A DNA stretch of 64,000 nucleotides from Acholoe squamosa (GCA_949317995.1 OX439045.1:39947693-40011692); one strand, 5' to 3'. Positions 24,301 through 36,720 are shown, numbered from the stretch's first letter. The notes: generated by a model not told the origin, from the sequence alone. Numbers and translations: made by a program.

Positions 24301-25372
24301 TCTGAATAATGTTATGCCCCCCAGGAAGCGTGAACATTAATGAGACGTTATTTAGGGAATAGACAACGATCTTCACATCGCGACTGCCTGCTGCCCAAGA
24401 ATGCATGAATGCATTGGAGTGCATTATAGGACAACAGGCATGTGAAGAAGGTTGCTGCCTATTCTCTAAACAGGCAGTCCAGATGTGAAGAAGGAGTTGT
24501 CTGTTGTCTTGTACATATTTGTACAGGTTTTTGCGGTAATCATCTTCATCTAATATGAAACAAATTTCCATTCTGCCTTTCAGCTTTGAATTTCAATATT
24601 ACCAAAGGATAGCTTCCTCCAGCACCAATTAGCATTTGTCACAATCGTTTAAACATTAAATGGTACACATTGAATATGACTTTAGTACATGGGTGCACCC
24701 TCCTACCTCCTGAAGTCGTCCCGCTGCATGGTGCATGTAGACCCGTGTGAGTGGATAGACTTTGGTTTTACCAGTTGTTCCTGATGTAGTTGCTAGGAAT
24801 ACAACCTCATCTCCAGTAAGGACGTTCTTTTCTCCTTTACCTATCCTTTCAACATAGTCATCATAATGTTTGTAGTCGGTCAGTGGAAATGCACTAATGA
24901 ATTCAGCTCTGGACTGAAAGGTGCCCAGTTTAAACTTTCTGCCATGCTCAGAATTCTGGTTTAACTGCAGGATGAATCTGAGAGCCATCTCTTGGGCCTA
25001 AAGTAAAGAAAAAGAACATGGGGATTTTGCATTCATGGATTAGTTCTATTGAGGTGTTTATCAGTCTTAATTTCCTTTTTTTTTTATTTCTCTCACAGAT
25101 CGACCTATTAGGAGATGGATATAAAATTGGTCATATATGGTGTGCAAGTGGTTACAATATATCTGTGCTAAAACTTTCAAGAATAATTATGCAGGAGGAA
25201 CACCTACCTTGGCTGGGTCTCTGGAGGTTGTATACCATCGCCACTTAGAGGAGACCCAGGCAAACCTAAGCTTTATGATAGACAAGTATTGAGTGAACAA
25301 TGTATGAAGAGTGTGACTATCAGCAGGACGGAGGTACAGCAGGTCCAATGACACCAGTGACACCATTGACAT
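21330..25372 (-). CDS. GH3 domain-containing protein, eight coding exons, 584 aa
   Basis: The minus-strand exons are 25372-25208, 24997-24707, 24178-23465, 23259-23132, 22802-22654, 22363-22269, 21723-21640 and 21458-21330. All are flanked by AG/GT, and their phases agree across every junction, giving 585 codons including TAG. The start ATG (25372) is the first after an in-frame TGA. A hydrophobic leader (residues 1-15) is followed by the GH3 domain. The ATP-binding loop TTSGTTGKTKVYP is at residues 125-137. YRYRLGD, the GH3 nucleotide-site motif, is at 408-414. A FYRAL-like segment (MVYRALKSCM) and IDFSATESF follow, and the C-terminus has QFKMPRVVRRGLLL. GH3 proteins are adenylate-forming enzymes of the firefly-luciferase class; in plants they conjugate amino acids to hormones. 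The animal member (GHDC, 530 aa in human) has no settled substrate. The exon set was assembled by eye; the donor of the sixth exon (22269, GTCAGT) is the least certain. Confidence 0.9.
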
Positions 25373-25467
25373 CAGCAGTCCTAGACCGACTGTAACTGTA
25401 ATATTGTGAATTATTCACTTTGTAAGGCTAGAGGTTTTTACACTTTGGAGGGTAGGTGATAAAATAT

Positions 25468-25682
25468 TACCGTAATACACCGCATATAAGGTGTAGCTTA
25501 TATGCGAGAACGGAGATATAGTTTTACCGAAAGTAAGGCGTGTGCCATATATGCCAGGATGTACTATAGAACAGTACTAAAGTATTCAAAATCGAGCCCC
25601 TCCTGCACCATATGGAATTTCCTTTATCTCAGAATGCGTCTGATTTACTACATGGGGTGCGCCTTATACGCGAGGTATTACA
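25468..25682. mobile_element. MITE of the TACCGTAATAC / GTGCGCCTTATA family
   Basis: The left end TACCGTAATACACC...TATAAGGTG is inverted relative to the right end GTGCGCCTTATACGCGAGG. It lies just upstream of the GH3 start codon (96 bp), so it may sit in the 5' untranslated region or promoter. Confidence 0.6.
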
Positions 25683-25699
25683 GCAGGTCTGAAAATGTA

Positions 25700-28600
25700 A
25701 GAAAAGTGCACTGATGTGTTGATACTTAAAGACTGATGCGCCCTTATCTCGTAGTGCCTCTTTGTTTGATAGGGCTAGACAATTGCTATCTATACCAAAG
25801 TGGAGAGGATTCTGAATGAGGTCATACTCAGGGTGAGAAACCTATATTTGGGGACAATCGATTTCAATGACGGTGCACTAATAGATTAATAGCCAGATGA
25901 GGGATAACATGCCTCCAGTGGCGAATTGTCTTTTTAAAGTCACAGGCTTCAAAATGGGGGCAAATAAAAAAGGTTTGTTTCCAGTAACCCGACCGACCTT
26001 AGCAAAACAGGGGCAAAAATTCTTTTTTTGTGATTTTGAAGAATTTTGTCTAATTTTTTTCATATTCTAAATAAATTTTTCATCAGTTTTTGATGATTTT
26101 TCCTGTATTCTTTTTGTGTTCTTCCCCTCTCTTACAGTTGTCATTTTTACCATCATTATTTTACGATGAAATCAAAGAATTTGATACATCCATTAATATG
26201 TGCCCTAACCTTTCCTATATAAATGTAAAAAAAAAAAAAAATGAAAAAAAAAAGAAATCCGACCTACCGACCCTAGCTCTTTGAGCTATGTTACTGGAAA
26301 CACACCTTTTACTTTTTTGGCCTGATATATCTTTCAAAAGCTCAAATGTCCCTTGGGTTGTTGCCCTCAAACCCAGGTTGGTGTGTACAATTGAATATAG
26401 CAAATCAGCTGTAAATGCATTATATCCTATTATAAATACTGATAATGATAATTCAAAAATAAGATACAACTTTGTTGAAAAATAAAAGAAATGTAATGTT
26501 TTTATCATAAAATTGGTTCTGTTTTTCGGTTTTGAGTTCCTTATGTAATTCCCAAAACATTTGTGGCAAACAATCCCATACATAGAATAGTGGACTGCTT
26601 TACATGGCAACCAGGAATTTTACAACAGCAACACATTTTCCTTTTGTAGTCTGAGATGGAACATTTTCAGTGGCCACAACCAGTACTATCCCCCACCCCC
26701 GAGACACTATTTACCCCGAGGCCCACAGTTATAAAATGAGAAAGTCATCAAGTTAAATGTATGAGATGCAAGTAGAAAGTCCCCCTGCTCTTTTGAAGGA
26801 CAGTAGGTTTTCCTCTAATGGACTGGTTCCATAAATAAGGTATACAATAAAGCCAGGCAAACTACTACATCTGATACATCAGATACAGACCCTTACTGAT
26901 AGTGCCAGGCTTGTGATTATCAATTGACATCACCTGGCCACACACATCCCTAGATAAGGGACTTGGAGTATTTACATGCATGCAGTCTCTTGTGGTGGTC
27001 TGAGGGATGCGTCCTAGAAATAGAATGGTAGCTTGAAATGCATCAAATTGGTCTTACCACATGATGGAAGGTAACCTTGGTAGTCTCTCCCACTGTAGAA
27101 CGAGGCCCCAGCCCCAACTGATAAGAAAATCAGAAAGATGAGTTGACTATCATTTTGCTTTCCCATTTTAGGTAGTTCGCTAGTTCTATCGAAATGGATG
27201 TATATGTGTGAGTGAAATATGTACTAGGACTACACATGGGTCAGTTGTACATTAAGCCCAGAGATAACACATAGGGGTAAAGTTCAAATAACTAAATAAT
27301 CAATACTCACTCTATTGGTCTATGATAGGCCTATGAAGTAGAATATCATCTCTGGATCCCATCTCGGTGTAAGAATATATCTTTGCCAATTCAGGACGAT
27401 GGCTGTAGGGATGGGTGGCTCTGCAAACATGAATACAGAGAAATATGCGTCGTGGCGTCCAATTCATCTGGGGATTAGGTGTTCCCAGGAATCTTAACAT
27501 AAAGGCATACCGATAGTTCTGCAATTTGATTATTAATATACATACAGCAAGGTTGCAAAGAAAAAAAAACTGGATTAGAAGTGACACTATTGCTATCATG
27601 AGATATGAATTAATTGCTATTGTTGAAATGAAGACAACCTTGAGGTGACCAATTTATAAAGAAGTCGGTTTCTCGGGGTCGATTTGCAATATAATCAAGA
27701 TATGTTGGGAGGAGGGGGGGAGACCTGTGCATCTGAAGATTCTGACCTCAGTGTATCCAGTTTGGTTGACCAGGTCTGAGGGTTGGCCCATACTGCTTAA
27801 CGCTACAATGCACTGTCACATCACCTAGTGGTAGATGGGTGAATTATTTGCAGCTATATGTTGCCGAAGCCCAATAGGGGGAGTACCAGGGGACTGGAGC
27901 GAAGTTCAGCCGCACAGCCACTCACTGTCCCCACACGTTAGCACTGCATCTTTCACTTTCAAGCACATATACTATAGGTACACATGTAGTTCCTCGACAC
28001 TTGTAGGGTAACAAATCATCTTGTATTAGAACAACATTAAATTTTACCCTGGTAACGTTTTTGATCATAATGGAATTTCGTAATGAACGCTGCGTTACAT
28101 GTTGAAATTAAAATCTTCAAATCTCAACCAACCCACTTGGAAATGGGGGTTAGATTGAATTCTTTCCTATGGGATCAGGAAGTTCACTTCCCTTATAGGT
28201 CAATAGCATTTCCCGGAAGTGAAGCATAGGGTAGGAATATAACCCCAAGTTAGTGGGAAGAGAAGCATTTCCAATTTTTCATAATTTCTATCCCAATATA
28301 GGATAAATATGTCCTGTATGTTATTGAAAAGTGAAAGTATCCCGACTGATTTAGCTATGCGTGTACGACTTCATACCTATCTTAATATCAAGGTAATTAG
28401 CTATATCTCGTTATACAATTTATAGTGCATGAAAACAGATTGACATCAAGGACATTTTCACTATCTCAAGATCAAAGTAAAGGAACTGTGATTAGGTTAC
28501 GCGTTTAATCTCACTTATGGTGCAGTTATGTCAACGTGATACAAGTACTTAATCACTCTATGCAGTTTGGCAAAATCAAGGACAAATTTGTTTTATCTTT

Positions 28601-29827
28601 TAAGAGTACCGGTACTGCTACCCAAACATGAATATAGATAGAGTGCACCTTGAATTTTAACCTACTAGAAGGTGGTTATATAGGAATCCTTTCTGCTAGA
28701 TACACCCTGCCACCCTAAATCTACTGCTACCTCAGAAATATATGGTCGGAACTTAATTAAGCATGTGCACAATCAGGACTCAAAACCTCAGCCTGTCACC
28801 TTGGTCCATACCAATAATATTGTCTTTGAATACCAGGCAGATATCCAGTACAAATTCTATGGTACTATCCACAAAATGTTAGTAAACAACCATGACAGTC
28901 ACAGCAGGGGGTCTTTTAAAGCTGATCTTGAATATCCCATGTCTAGCCATAATATAGCATGGTTGGAGTGAGGGAGACCTGAATAACGGACATTTCTATA
29001 CTGCTATACAGTTGGTGGTCAGTCGGGAGTAGTTTTGAGAAGATCAGAGATAAGATAAGGGTCCAATTGAGGCCTTCTACTCCTGGCCCCTGTTTAACAA
29101 ATCTCTCTGTTTTTTCTTAAAGAGGTAATTTCTATTACTAACTAGGCTGTTTTTTTCTATATTTCATCAAGTCATTTCCTGATTTGTTTTTGATTTTCTG
29201 TAAATTTTTCTTATGACTTATCAATGATTTTGTGACTTTGGGTAATAGAAAATGGGACAGAATTTTCTCAGAGGTTTAGAGCCCCACTGCCTCTGCCCAC
29301 ATCACCCTCCCGGCTGGGGAGGTTTCAGATACGACTGACCTAGGCCTGTATAGGCTAGAGAATAAGTAGATATAGGTAAGATGTGCTCTAGATGTCAGTC
29401 TTTGTACTCACCAGCCAATTCAAGTTGGTAAATGACCTATGGGTGCCACGACTGTCATCAGCAGAGAGAGTCTTTGATAGGCGGTATCTTTATGTAGTAA
29501 ACCATAGCCAGGTCTAAGGCCAACGCGTAAATTTACAATATTAAGAATGTATTTACAAGCTCTTACATCGCAGGTGGGACTCGTTATTCAGAAGTGTTGA
29601 CAAGTGATCGATTGTATCTTTAGATTTGTTTTTATTCTTTGTGAATGCTCTTGAACAGCAAAACCATTGATCAAAGATTTATCCATCATGTATTTTATCA
29701 TATACCTACCGGTATAAACCTTTCGCACAAAAAAAAACAACAACAGAGAACTAAAACTGCAGAGTATCTATTTGTACATTTTCGTTTTAGAGAAAAGGGT
29801 AATTGAGGCATCCACCAGTTCATTAAA
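25700..29827. other. gene-free region upstream of the GH3 gene
   Basis: No confident exon was found. Open frames at 26215-26610 and 27312-27599 on the minus strand lack family resemblance and have no paired splice signals that extend a known protein. The region may hold the GH3 promoter and 5' non-coding exon. A weak inverted structure occurs at 28130-28270. Confidence 0.4.
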
Positions 29828-29917
29828 CCCATGCATAGTCCACTTGGCCTGTGTCGGCCGATTAAGCCATACAGATCCTATGTAAATTCCGGCGACAGAG
29901 GCCTCGTGGACTATGGG
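29828..29917. mobile_element. 90-bp hairpin element
   Basis: The left arm CCCATGCATAGTCCAC continues with GGCCTGTGTCGGCCG. The reversed right arm reads CCCATAGTCCACGAGGCCTCTGTCGCCGG-like sequence. The whole folds as one long imperfect hairpin. No target duplication was recognised. Confidence 0.6.
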
Positions 29918-31380
29918 TATTACGACTGGAGTCAATATGTAAGACAATAACCTGGTGAATTAAATATCCCAAACATCGGGTCAACATAAAAAAAATAATA
30001 TCTAATATTTATCATCAAGCTTTGTCCATGAACCACACTGTAAAACTACCTGTTGAATCTACTAGTGATCCTTGTAAAACTTAACGGTGAACCACCATAA
30101 TCATACAACAGAGAGCCAGTGTTGTTTTTAACAAGAAGCTCCAGGTGGCAGTGTGGTTGTTCAAGGAATCTCTGTGAAAATAAAATCTCTGTGAAAATAA
30201 CAATGGGTCTCTGGCAACTTTGGGACGAGAAATCCTTCGTTATTTCAATGACATTTTTATTGTGCACCAAAGATTTGAGTAACACACCCAAATTAAATGC
30301 CTGCCCATGGCCATATTCCAGTAGAAAACATAGACTCAAAGTTGAGGAATGCAAAAAGAATAAGAAAAGCCTAGGCATTTGTGGGGCCTTTAGGCCACAA
30401 AATTGCCTTTAGGCCACAAAAAGGTATCATCTTTACACCAGAAAATCCTTTACACCACCAATCCCCTACCCTACAAAATCATCTTGCCTTTACGCCTCAA
30501 AACATTAGTTGTGGCTTTTTATACCAAATTGAGGTCATTGGAACCCCCTGCCTTTATGCCTCAAAACCTATTTGGTAGCATAAGGTGCCAAATTATAATT
30601 ATGGTCATTGGAACATCCTGCCTTTATGCCTCAAAAGCTAAATAATGGTATTTTATACCAAATAAGGTCTTCTGAACATTCTGCCTTTATGCCTCAAAAA
30701 CTAAAGTGTGGTCTGAATTGTGGTCTTATATGTAGGCCTAACAAAGAAGGGAACACCCTCTTTTAAGCCTTCAAACCTATAGTGGGTTTATTTGCCAAAT
30801 AAGGTCATTGGAACACCCTTCCCTTATATTTCAAAACCTAGATAGTGGTATTATATATCAAAAAGGCCTAGAACACCCTGCCTTTAGGCCTCAAACCTTT
30901 AAAGTGATTATGTAGCCTTATTTTGTACATGCTATCACTATATACTTTTTGAGGCGTAAAGGCAGGATGTTCCAATAACCTTATTTTGCACATAATGCTA
31001 TAATATAGGTATTTAAATGACCTTATTTGGCTCATACTACCATGATATAGATTTTGAGGCACAAAGGCAGGATGTTCGAATGACCATATAAGGGTGTTCT
31101 AATGGCCTCATTTATAGTTTTTGAGGTGTAAAGGCAGGGTGTCCTAATAGGGTTATTTGGTAAATAATACCACTGAATGGATTTGATCAATAAGGGCAGG
31201 GTGTTCCAATAACCAAATTTGGCACATGATGCCATAATATAGTTTTTGAGGTGTAAAGGCAGGGTGTCCTTATAGCCTTATTTATAGGTTTTGAGGTGTA
31301 AAGGCAAGGTGTCCTAATACCACTATAATACATAGCTTTTTAGGTGTAATTGCTGGGTATTCAAATGACCTTATGATGCC

Positions 31381-31387
<7 letters not shown>

Positions 31388-31438
<51 letters not shown>
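31388..31438. repeat. (TA)n microsatellite
   Basis: About 25 uninterrupted TA units within the inverted-repeat array. Confidence 0.95.
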
Positions 31439-31440
<2 letters not shown>

Positions 31441-31889
31441 TTTTGACATGTAAAGGCAGGGTGTCCTAATAGGCTTATTTCAGTACATAATACCACTATA
31501 TAGGTTTTGAGGCATAAAGGCAGGGTGTCCTAATAGTCTTATTTTGGTACATAATGCCATAGTATAGGTTTTGAGGTGTAATGGCAAGGTGTCCTAAGAG
31601 TCTTATTTTGGTACATAATACCATAATATATAGTTTTGAGGTGTACAGGCAATGTGTTTTTATACAGTATAATTTATAGTCTTATTTTGGTACATGATAC
31701 CACTGTATAGGTTTTGAGGTGAAAAGGCAGGGTGTTAAATTAATCTACATTATGCTATAATATAGGTTTTGAGGTGTAGAGGCAGCTTGTCCTAATACAT
31801 GTAGTCTTGTTTTGGTACAAAATACCACTATATAGGTTTTGAATTTGAGGCATAAAAACAGGGTATTCAAATGATCTTTTATAAATAGA

Positions 31890-32216
31890 GCATTCCCCTT
31901 CTAGCGCCGCCCAGTCATGGCTGTGTGGGAGTAGGGGGTACAAACACTCCTATGTAGAGCATTAAAACAGTGACCCCTTTTCCACTTGTCAGTGATTTTT
32001 GACCAAAATATGAACTTTTGTGTAATTATGTCTGGACAAAGTGATAGGTCATATTCTTGGTATCTACATTGGTGCCATCAATAAAAACAATTACTATATT
32101 TATTAGTGGTAGAGAGATTTTATCTAAATGGGTCAGCCCTGAGTCTAAACTGTTCTATATATAGTGAGTGACTGCTCAGCTGTACCCCCTCACTCAAAGT
32201 GCGGCCCCTATAGTGG
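31890..32216. mobile_element. possible nested MITE in the repeat array
   Basis: The 64-bp units stop at about 31885 and resume at about 32220. The intervening sequence begins GAGCATTCCCCTTCTAGCGCC and its reversed end reads GGGCTTTCCACTATAGGGGCC, an imperfect inverted pair. Confidence 0.5.
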
Positions 32217-32803
32217 AAAGCCCTATTTGGCACATTATGCCATGATGTAGGTTTAGAGGTGTAAAGGCAGGATGACCTAATAACCATATTTGGTACATCA
32301 AAATACTGTAATAGGTTTTGAGGCATGAAGGCAGGGTGCCCCAATAACATTCTTCAGTACATGTACATAAAACCATATAGGTTTGGAGGTGCAAATGCAT
32401 GAGGTGTAATGAACTTTTGGTACATTTGACCACAATCTAGGTTTTGTGGCATAAAGGCAGGGTGTCACAATTTCCGTATTTGGTATAATATTATCATGCA
32501 ACTATATGGGTTTTAAGGCATAAAGGCAGCATTTTCCAGGCACTGTGTATGGTACATAAGGCCACCAAATAGGTTTTGAGGTGAAAAGGCTAGGTGTTCC
32601 TATAGTCTGGTTTGTTGGCTACATAAGTATTATATAGGTTTTGTGTCATAAAGGCTATGTGTTACAATCATCTGAAGGAGGGCATCTAACCACCCTCCAG
32701 GTTTTGTGATCTAATCCTAAGGTACTTCTGAAGGTCACATAGGTTTTGTGACATAAAGGCAGGGTAATTCCAATACTATAGGTTTTGTGGGGTAAAGGCA
32801 AGA

Positions 32804-32928
32804 TGGTTTTGTGGTGTAAAGGCTTTTGTGGTGTAAAGGATTCTGTGGTGTAAAGGCTTTTGTGGTGTAAAGGATTTTGTGGTGTAAAGGCTTTTGTGGT
32901 GTAAAGCCTTTTGTGGCATAACTCCACT
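32804..32928. repeat. 18-bp tandem repeat, about seven units
   Basis: Units of TTTTGTGGTGTAAAGGMT run head to tail, the shortest form of the repeat word that builds the surrounding element. Confidence 0.85.
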
Positions 32929-32937
32929 TCTGTTGTA

Positions 32938-33005
32938 TGGGGCCTTTACACAACAAAATTATATCTTTTTGTGGTGCAAAGGCAATTTTGTGGTGTAAAG
33001 GCCCC
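32938..33005. repeat. terminal hairpin of the inverted-repeat element
   Basis: The last 68 bp of the element are themselves palindromic. GGGGCCTTTACAC at the left is inverted at the right end (GTGTAAAGGCCCC). Confidence 0.75.
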
Positions 33006-33006
33006 A

Positions 33007-34635
33007 CAGCATTCTCACTTCTTAAATTGCATTTCATAATTGAAATAAATACCCGTCATAAATCAAATGTGAATAGTAGTCAGTATAGGCACAGTTTGAA
33101 AGAACTTTTAACTAGAGGTAAGCATCAAAAACGCTGATAACTCGGAAAGGCATCACACACACAAATTGATATAACTTTTGAAGAAATAATGATAGGTGTA
33201 AAAGCTCTGGGAGCACCCTTATGGTGTGACAAAGAAAGGTAGTCTACCTTTCAACCTCAATAGAAGTGTTTAAAAGGAATAAGTGGGTATACATTCCAGA
33301 GGTATGACATCAGCATTGTGTGCTGGTTAACACAGAAACAGAAAGAGCGAGAAAAGAGGTTTCCCAATGGAATGTGTATTCTTCACCATTGGACACCCAA
33401 AGGGTCGCCTCTCTGCTATTTCTATACAACATTTTGTTATCTATCTATTGTGATAACATCACAGATTTATTCAATAACTTATTATGATATTCATGGTATA
33501 GACATCTTAGTCTACCAATATATGAATATATCTTTATGCAGTTTGACTTGTTTCATGGTTAAATTCCAAGAAGTTTCACCATTTCTGTCTCTTTTTGGGA
33601 CAAAAAAAAAAACGCCTTAATCCATGGTGGTGCCTATAACTCTTTCCGAGTTAACTAGATGGCATTACATGTAAACGGAGACTTAAACGACCGTTTATAG
33701 ACTGTGTAGACAGAAGTCATATGTAACTACATTAAAGAAAGACAAGTAATTACTATGAATCATTATGCACTTCTACCCTATTAGTATCTTACACAAAAAT
33801 TCAGAAGTTATAAGAAACTACATTAAAGAAAGACAAGTAATATTACTATCATTGTGTCACTTCTGCCATATTATAATCTTACACAAAAATCCGTTCGAAT
33901 TGCATTCATGGAAAGATATAAATTATTAAGTCGCCTGTATCATATTCAAAGACAGTGCAGAGGGCATGTGCCCATGTCCTTATCAATCGACTATTAACCA
34001 AAATCAAGGCTCTAAGGAGTTTAGGGTGTCATTGTTTATTTTAAAGGTGCACATACACTGACCAAGCTTGAATCTGGATCTGTAATCACGAGTTGGAGGG
34101 GCATTAAATCCGATAATTAATGTGATTGAATTTGACAGACAATCTGAGATTATAAAAATGTAATTATGGACAGAATTCTAGTCTTGAGTCCAGCCTGCGT
34201 AGATTAATTTTACCCCCCTCACAACCCCTATATGGGGTCTGGCGGGGGAGAGTGTGGGGTGAGAAGGTAATAGTAATCAATAATTATTACCTCGGAGTCA
34301 CGTAACCTAATGTAATGAAACACCTCAGATCCAAAAAAGGATTCCCAAATCATTGAATAAAAAGAAGCCATTAAATGGAAATGTATGACCATGACTGAAA
34401 CGAATTAGGTCCACAATTCTATGGTTTAGGGGGATAATTAGGGCAAGCACACTGCACTCCCCAGTTGAGGGTAAGGTCTCCATAAAATAGGCAGCGACCT
34501 TTCTTGTTTTCTTTCTCCCTATAATGAGAGGCAGACGCCAAAAGACATTGCATCAGTGCACCTTGTCATACACGGACATGATATATTATTACCCTGACAC
34601 TGACAGGAGGGGACTTAAGATATATAGTACTCATC
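33007..34635. other. gene-free sequence with one tandem duplication
   Basis: A unit of about 95 bp is duplicated at 33722-33812 and 33814-33895. Shared words are ACTACATTAAAGAAAGACAA and ATCTTACACAAAAAT. Nothing else was identified; the open frame at 33318-33620 has no recognisable features. Confidence 0.55.
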
Positions 34636-34929
34636 CTAAGCTTTACTCCATACAAAAAGAACCCCTCTCCAAACAATATCTCTCCCATTCTCCAGTGTGA
34701 AAAGCCTACACCTAACTGGTGTGTGGAGAAGGTTATTATGGCCTTTGAAAGTCACCCAATGCTTCCGGCTGCACATGGTAGTCCCTCCCTCCATTGACGC
34801 CAGTCTGCTGATGTCAGAGGTCACATATAAGTTCTTGAATCCTTTTAGCGGAGTATACCATGCCTCAAGTTTATGTTTCTTTTCAATATGATGCACCAAT
34901 GCAGAGTGTGTGAGTATATTTACCAGCAT
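34636..34929 (-). CDS. hypothetical minus-strand ORF, possibly an exon
   Basis: A 97-codon frame (MLVNILTHSALVHHIEKKHK...) whose composition is protein-like rather than low-complexity. An in-frame TGA lies just upstream of the ATG. I cannot assign a family. It is followed 300 bp away on the same strand by a hydrophobic ORF (35247-35600) that would precede it in transcription. They could be exons of one membrane-protein gene, but no matching splice pair was confirmed. Confidence 0.2.
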   Translation of the reverse strand: MLVNILTHSALVHHIEKKHKLEAWYTPLKGFKNLYVTSDISRLASMEGGTTMCSRKHWVTFKGHNNLLHTPVRCRLFTLENGRDIVWRGVLFVWSKA

Positions 34930-35246
34930 TGCATTGGCGCATCATGCCGACCCTTCGGAAGTGTATCAATCCCAAATTGTTGATACATCGCCTGAATGCA
35001 GCCAGAGTTAGTGGACTCATCAGGGCTGTATTAATGAAGCATAACTACAAAAAAGACATAAATGCATCAAAAGTACCACGCCACCTTTACAGGGATAAGA
35101 ATGATACACATTGTGTAAGGGGAGTTAGGGTGTTTGGGATGAACAATATCCACCTTGACACAATACATTTTGTAAAGAATGACGTCCTGCAGTAACAGTT
35201 TGTCTTTATGGAGGCTATATTGCGGCAGGCTACATTGGTATTGTCA

Positions 35247-35600
35247 TCATCCAACAGTAGGGACTCTACCCGTGCTGGTTTGTACATATGCCATGGGCAA
35301 AGGGACCATGAAGATGTAATTGTTTTCTAGACATGTGGTGCAGGTGGAATGGCAAAAAGGAAGGACACGTGATAAAAAAAACAGAATAGAAGTCAACGAA
35401 CCGACAATAAAAAGAAAGAAAATCATGTAGTTAGCTAGTGTAACTGATGAACAAGCCATACTGGTAATCAGAACACTTGACATAATATCTGAAAGGTAAA
35501 AAATATATAGAGACATTATCCATACTAATAGCATATTATCCTTTGCAGCTCCTAGATATATCTCGATATGATAAATGTTAGAATCCTGAAGATTATCCAT
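35247..35600 (-). CDS. hypothetical ORF with membrane-spanning segment
   Basis: The translated frame holds a strongly hydrophobic stretch (YMIFFLFIVGSLTSILFFL) preceded by about 18 polar residues if translation starts at MSSVLITSMACSS. That arrangement would suit a type II membrane protein. A good acceptor (TTTTACCTTTCAG) precedes that methionine, and a GTAGAG donor follows VQTSTG. No downstream exon was identified with confidence. Confidence 0.25.
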   Translation of the reverse strand: MDNLQDSNIYHIEIYLGAAKDNMLLVWIMSLYIFYLSDIMSSVLITSMACSSVTLANYMIFFLFIVGSLTSILFFLSRVLPFCHSTCTTCLENNYIFMVPLPMAYVQTSTGRVPTVG

Positions 35601-35907
35601 GCATGATTATGTGCTGTAACTCATGTCATCCGAATGATTCTAATAATAGCCAAAGTCCCTTTAATTCTTCGTACAATGTCCAGTCTACAAACACTGTATG
35701 GATTTACTTATCTTTGTATATTAAGACATCATACTGATTAAGATATATTGATATGAGGGTCCTACTTCATGTTAACAGAAAAAGTCATAAATCAAAACCT
35801 AAAAGATATAGAAAGAAAAAATGCAGTCATAGAAGATGAGTTCACAATAATTATTAGAAAAGTATCATTATCAAACAAATAAGCTCAATAGTAATAATAG
35901 AGAGAAA

Positions 35908-36720
35908 ATGGAGGATGCGTCCACTCAAGCAATGATTAATACAATCAGAAGGGAACTCTATAATCTTGATTGTGCAGACCACAGTGCCAAATTTTATGGT
36001 ACTTTTTGACAATCTTCAGTTGGTAGTTGCCATTGTTGGCGTTCTTGCCAACTGTATCACTTATCTCGGCCTTATCAAGAAACGTGATGGATTCTCCACC
36101 ATAATCTGCCTGCTCCTCAAATATCAGTCCGCTGTGGATGCAGTGATTTGCCTCTGTGCATTTCTGGAGCTCCATGTCAATGTCCTCGTGTTATTCGCTG
36201 TAGAACGATGTGTCTGTGTCTACCACCCATTGAAGTACACCCTCATGACAACGTCAAAGACACATCTGATGTATTAGCTGATGGCTTAACATTCCAACCC
36301 CTAATGGCCTTCTATGCACCTTCTGTCCTTCTCACCTTCTATGTTTTACCAATAGCGCTATTTCTCCGTTTCCCATCCTCTATGGTTTCGTCATCAAGCA
36401 GTTAAGATGGCATAGGCTAACAATGATATCATTGCGTGCCTCTGGCACTGCAGCTGTCATGGACAATGCTTCCAGACAGCTGGCCAAGACTGCCACAGTC
36501 ATAAAAGTTATTTTCATCGTTGTATACATTTCGGACCCCTGGTGTTACAAGATGGTATGTTAAGGTCACTAAATACATCATAAACTCACCTATGGCAGAG
36601 ATGGGTCTCTTATCAATTCTATCGTGAATCCTTTTATACATGCGCCAGTTTGACACCAGGCTACAGGAGGTTTGTACTTATTAAGACAATTATGTTCTGC
36701 TTCAAGGGACTCGACCTATA
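35908..36720 (+). pseudogene. class A GPCR pseudogene
   Basis: It is a diverged copy of the gene at 38492-39650. The start ATGGAGGATGCGTCCACTCAAGC parallels that gene's start. TM1-TM2 is readable (LVVAIVGVLANCITYLGLI, YQSAVDAVICLCAF). The stretch from the end of TM2 to mid TM3 is deleted, joining directly to VERCVCVYHPL, where the ERY motif reads ERC. Several frame changes follow. TM5 (LTFYVLPIALF) is in another frame, TM6 remnants lie near 36500, and an NPFIHA remnant of the TM7 motif is near 36630. It cannot encode a receptor. Confidence 0.8.

Larger units (their letters stand above)
30380..33006. mobile_element. 2.6-kb inverted-repeat element built from short degenerate units
   Basis: The left end, from 30380, reads TGTGGGGCCTTTAGGCCAC, then AAAATTGCCTTTAGGCCAC. 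The reversed right end reads TGTGGGGCCTTTACACCAC, then AAAATTGCCTTTGCACCAC. The interior consists of about 64-bp units containing GCCTTTATGCCTCAAAACCTA in one orientation from 30400 to about 30900. The units appear in the opposite orientation (TAGGTTTTGAGGYRTAAAGG) from about 30945 to 32760. The turning point is near 30930. No coding sequence is present. The unit word resembles the terminal repeat itself, suggesting expansion from the ends. The flanks AGGCATTT and AGCATTCT are not a convincing duplication. Confidence 0.75.

Noticed and set aside
24224-24571. 115-codon minus-strand open frame inside the GH3 gene
   Set aside because: It lies wholly in the intron between the exons ending at 24707 and starting at 24178; skipping it keeps the GH3 reading frame and motif order.
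26215-26610. 131-codon minus-strand open frame
   Set aside because: It contains a poly-Phe/Ser run from A-rich DNA and shows no motif; probably chance in AT-rich sequence.
27060-27140. Possible 60-bp coding exon upstream of GH3 (minus strand)
   Set aside because: It has AG and GTAAGA borders, but the GH3 frame has an in-frame stop before its ATG, so no upstream coding exon is needed.
30383-33005. CRISPR-like appearance of regularly repeated short words
   Set aside because: The units are degenerate, have no conserved spacer pattern, flip orientation, and lie in a eukaryotic genome within terminal inverted repeats.
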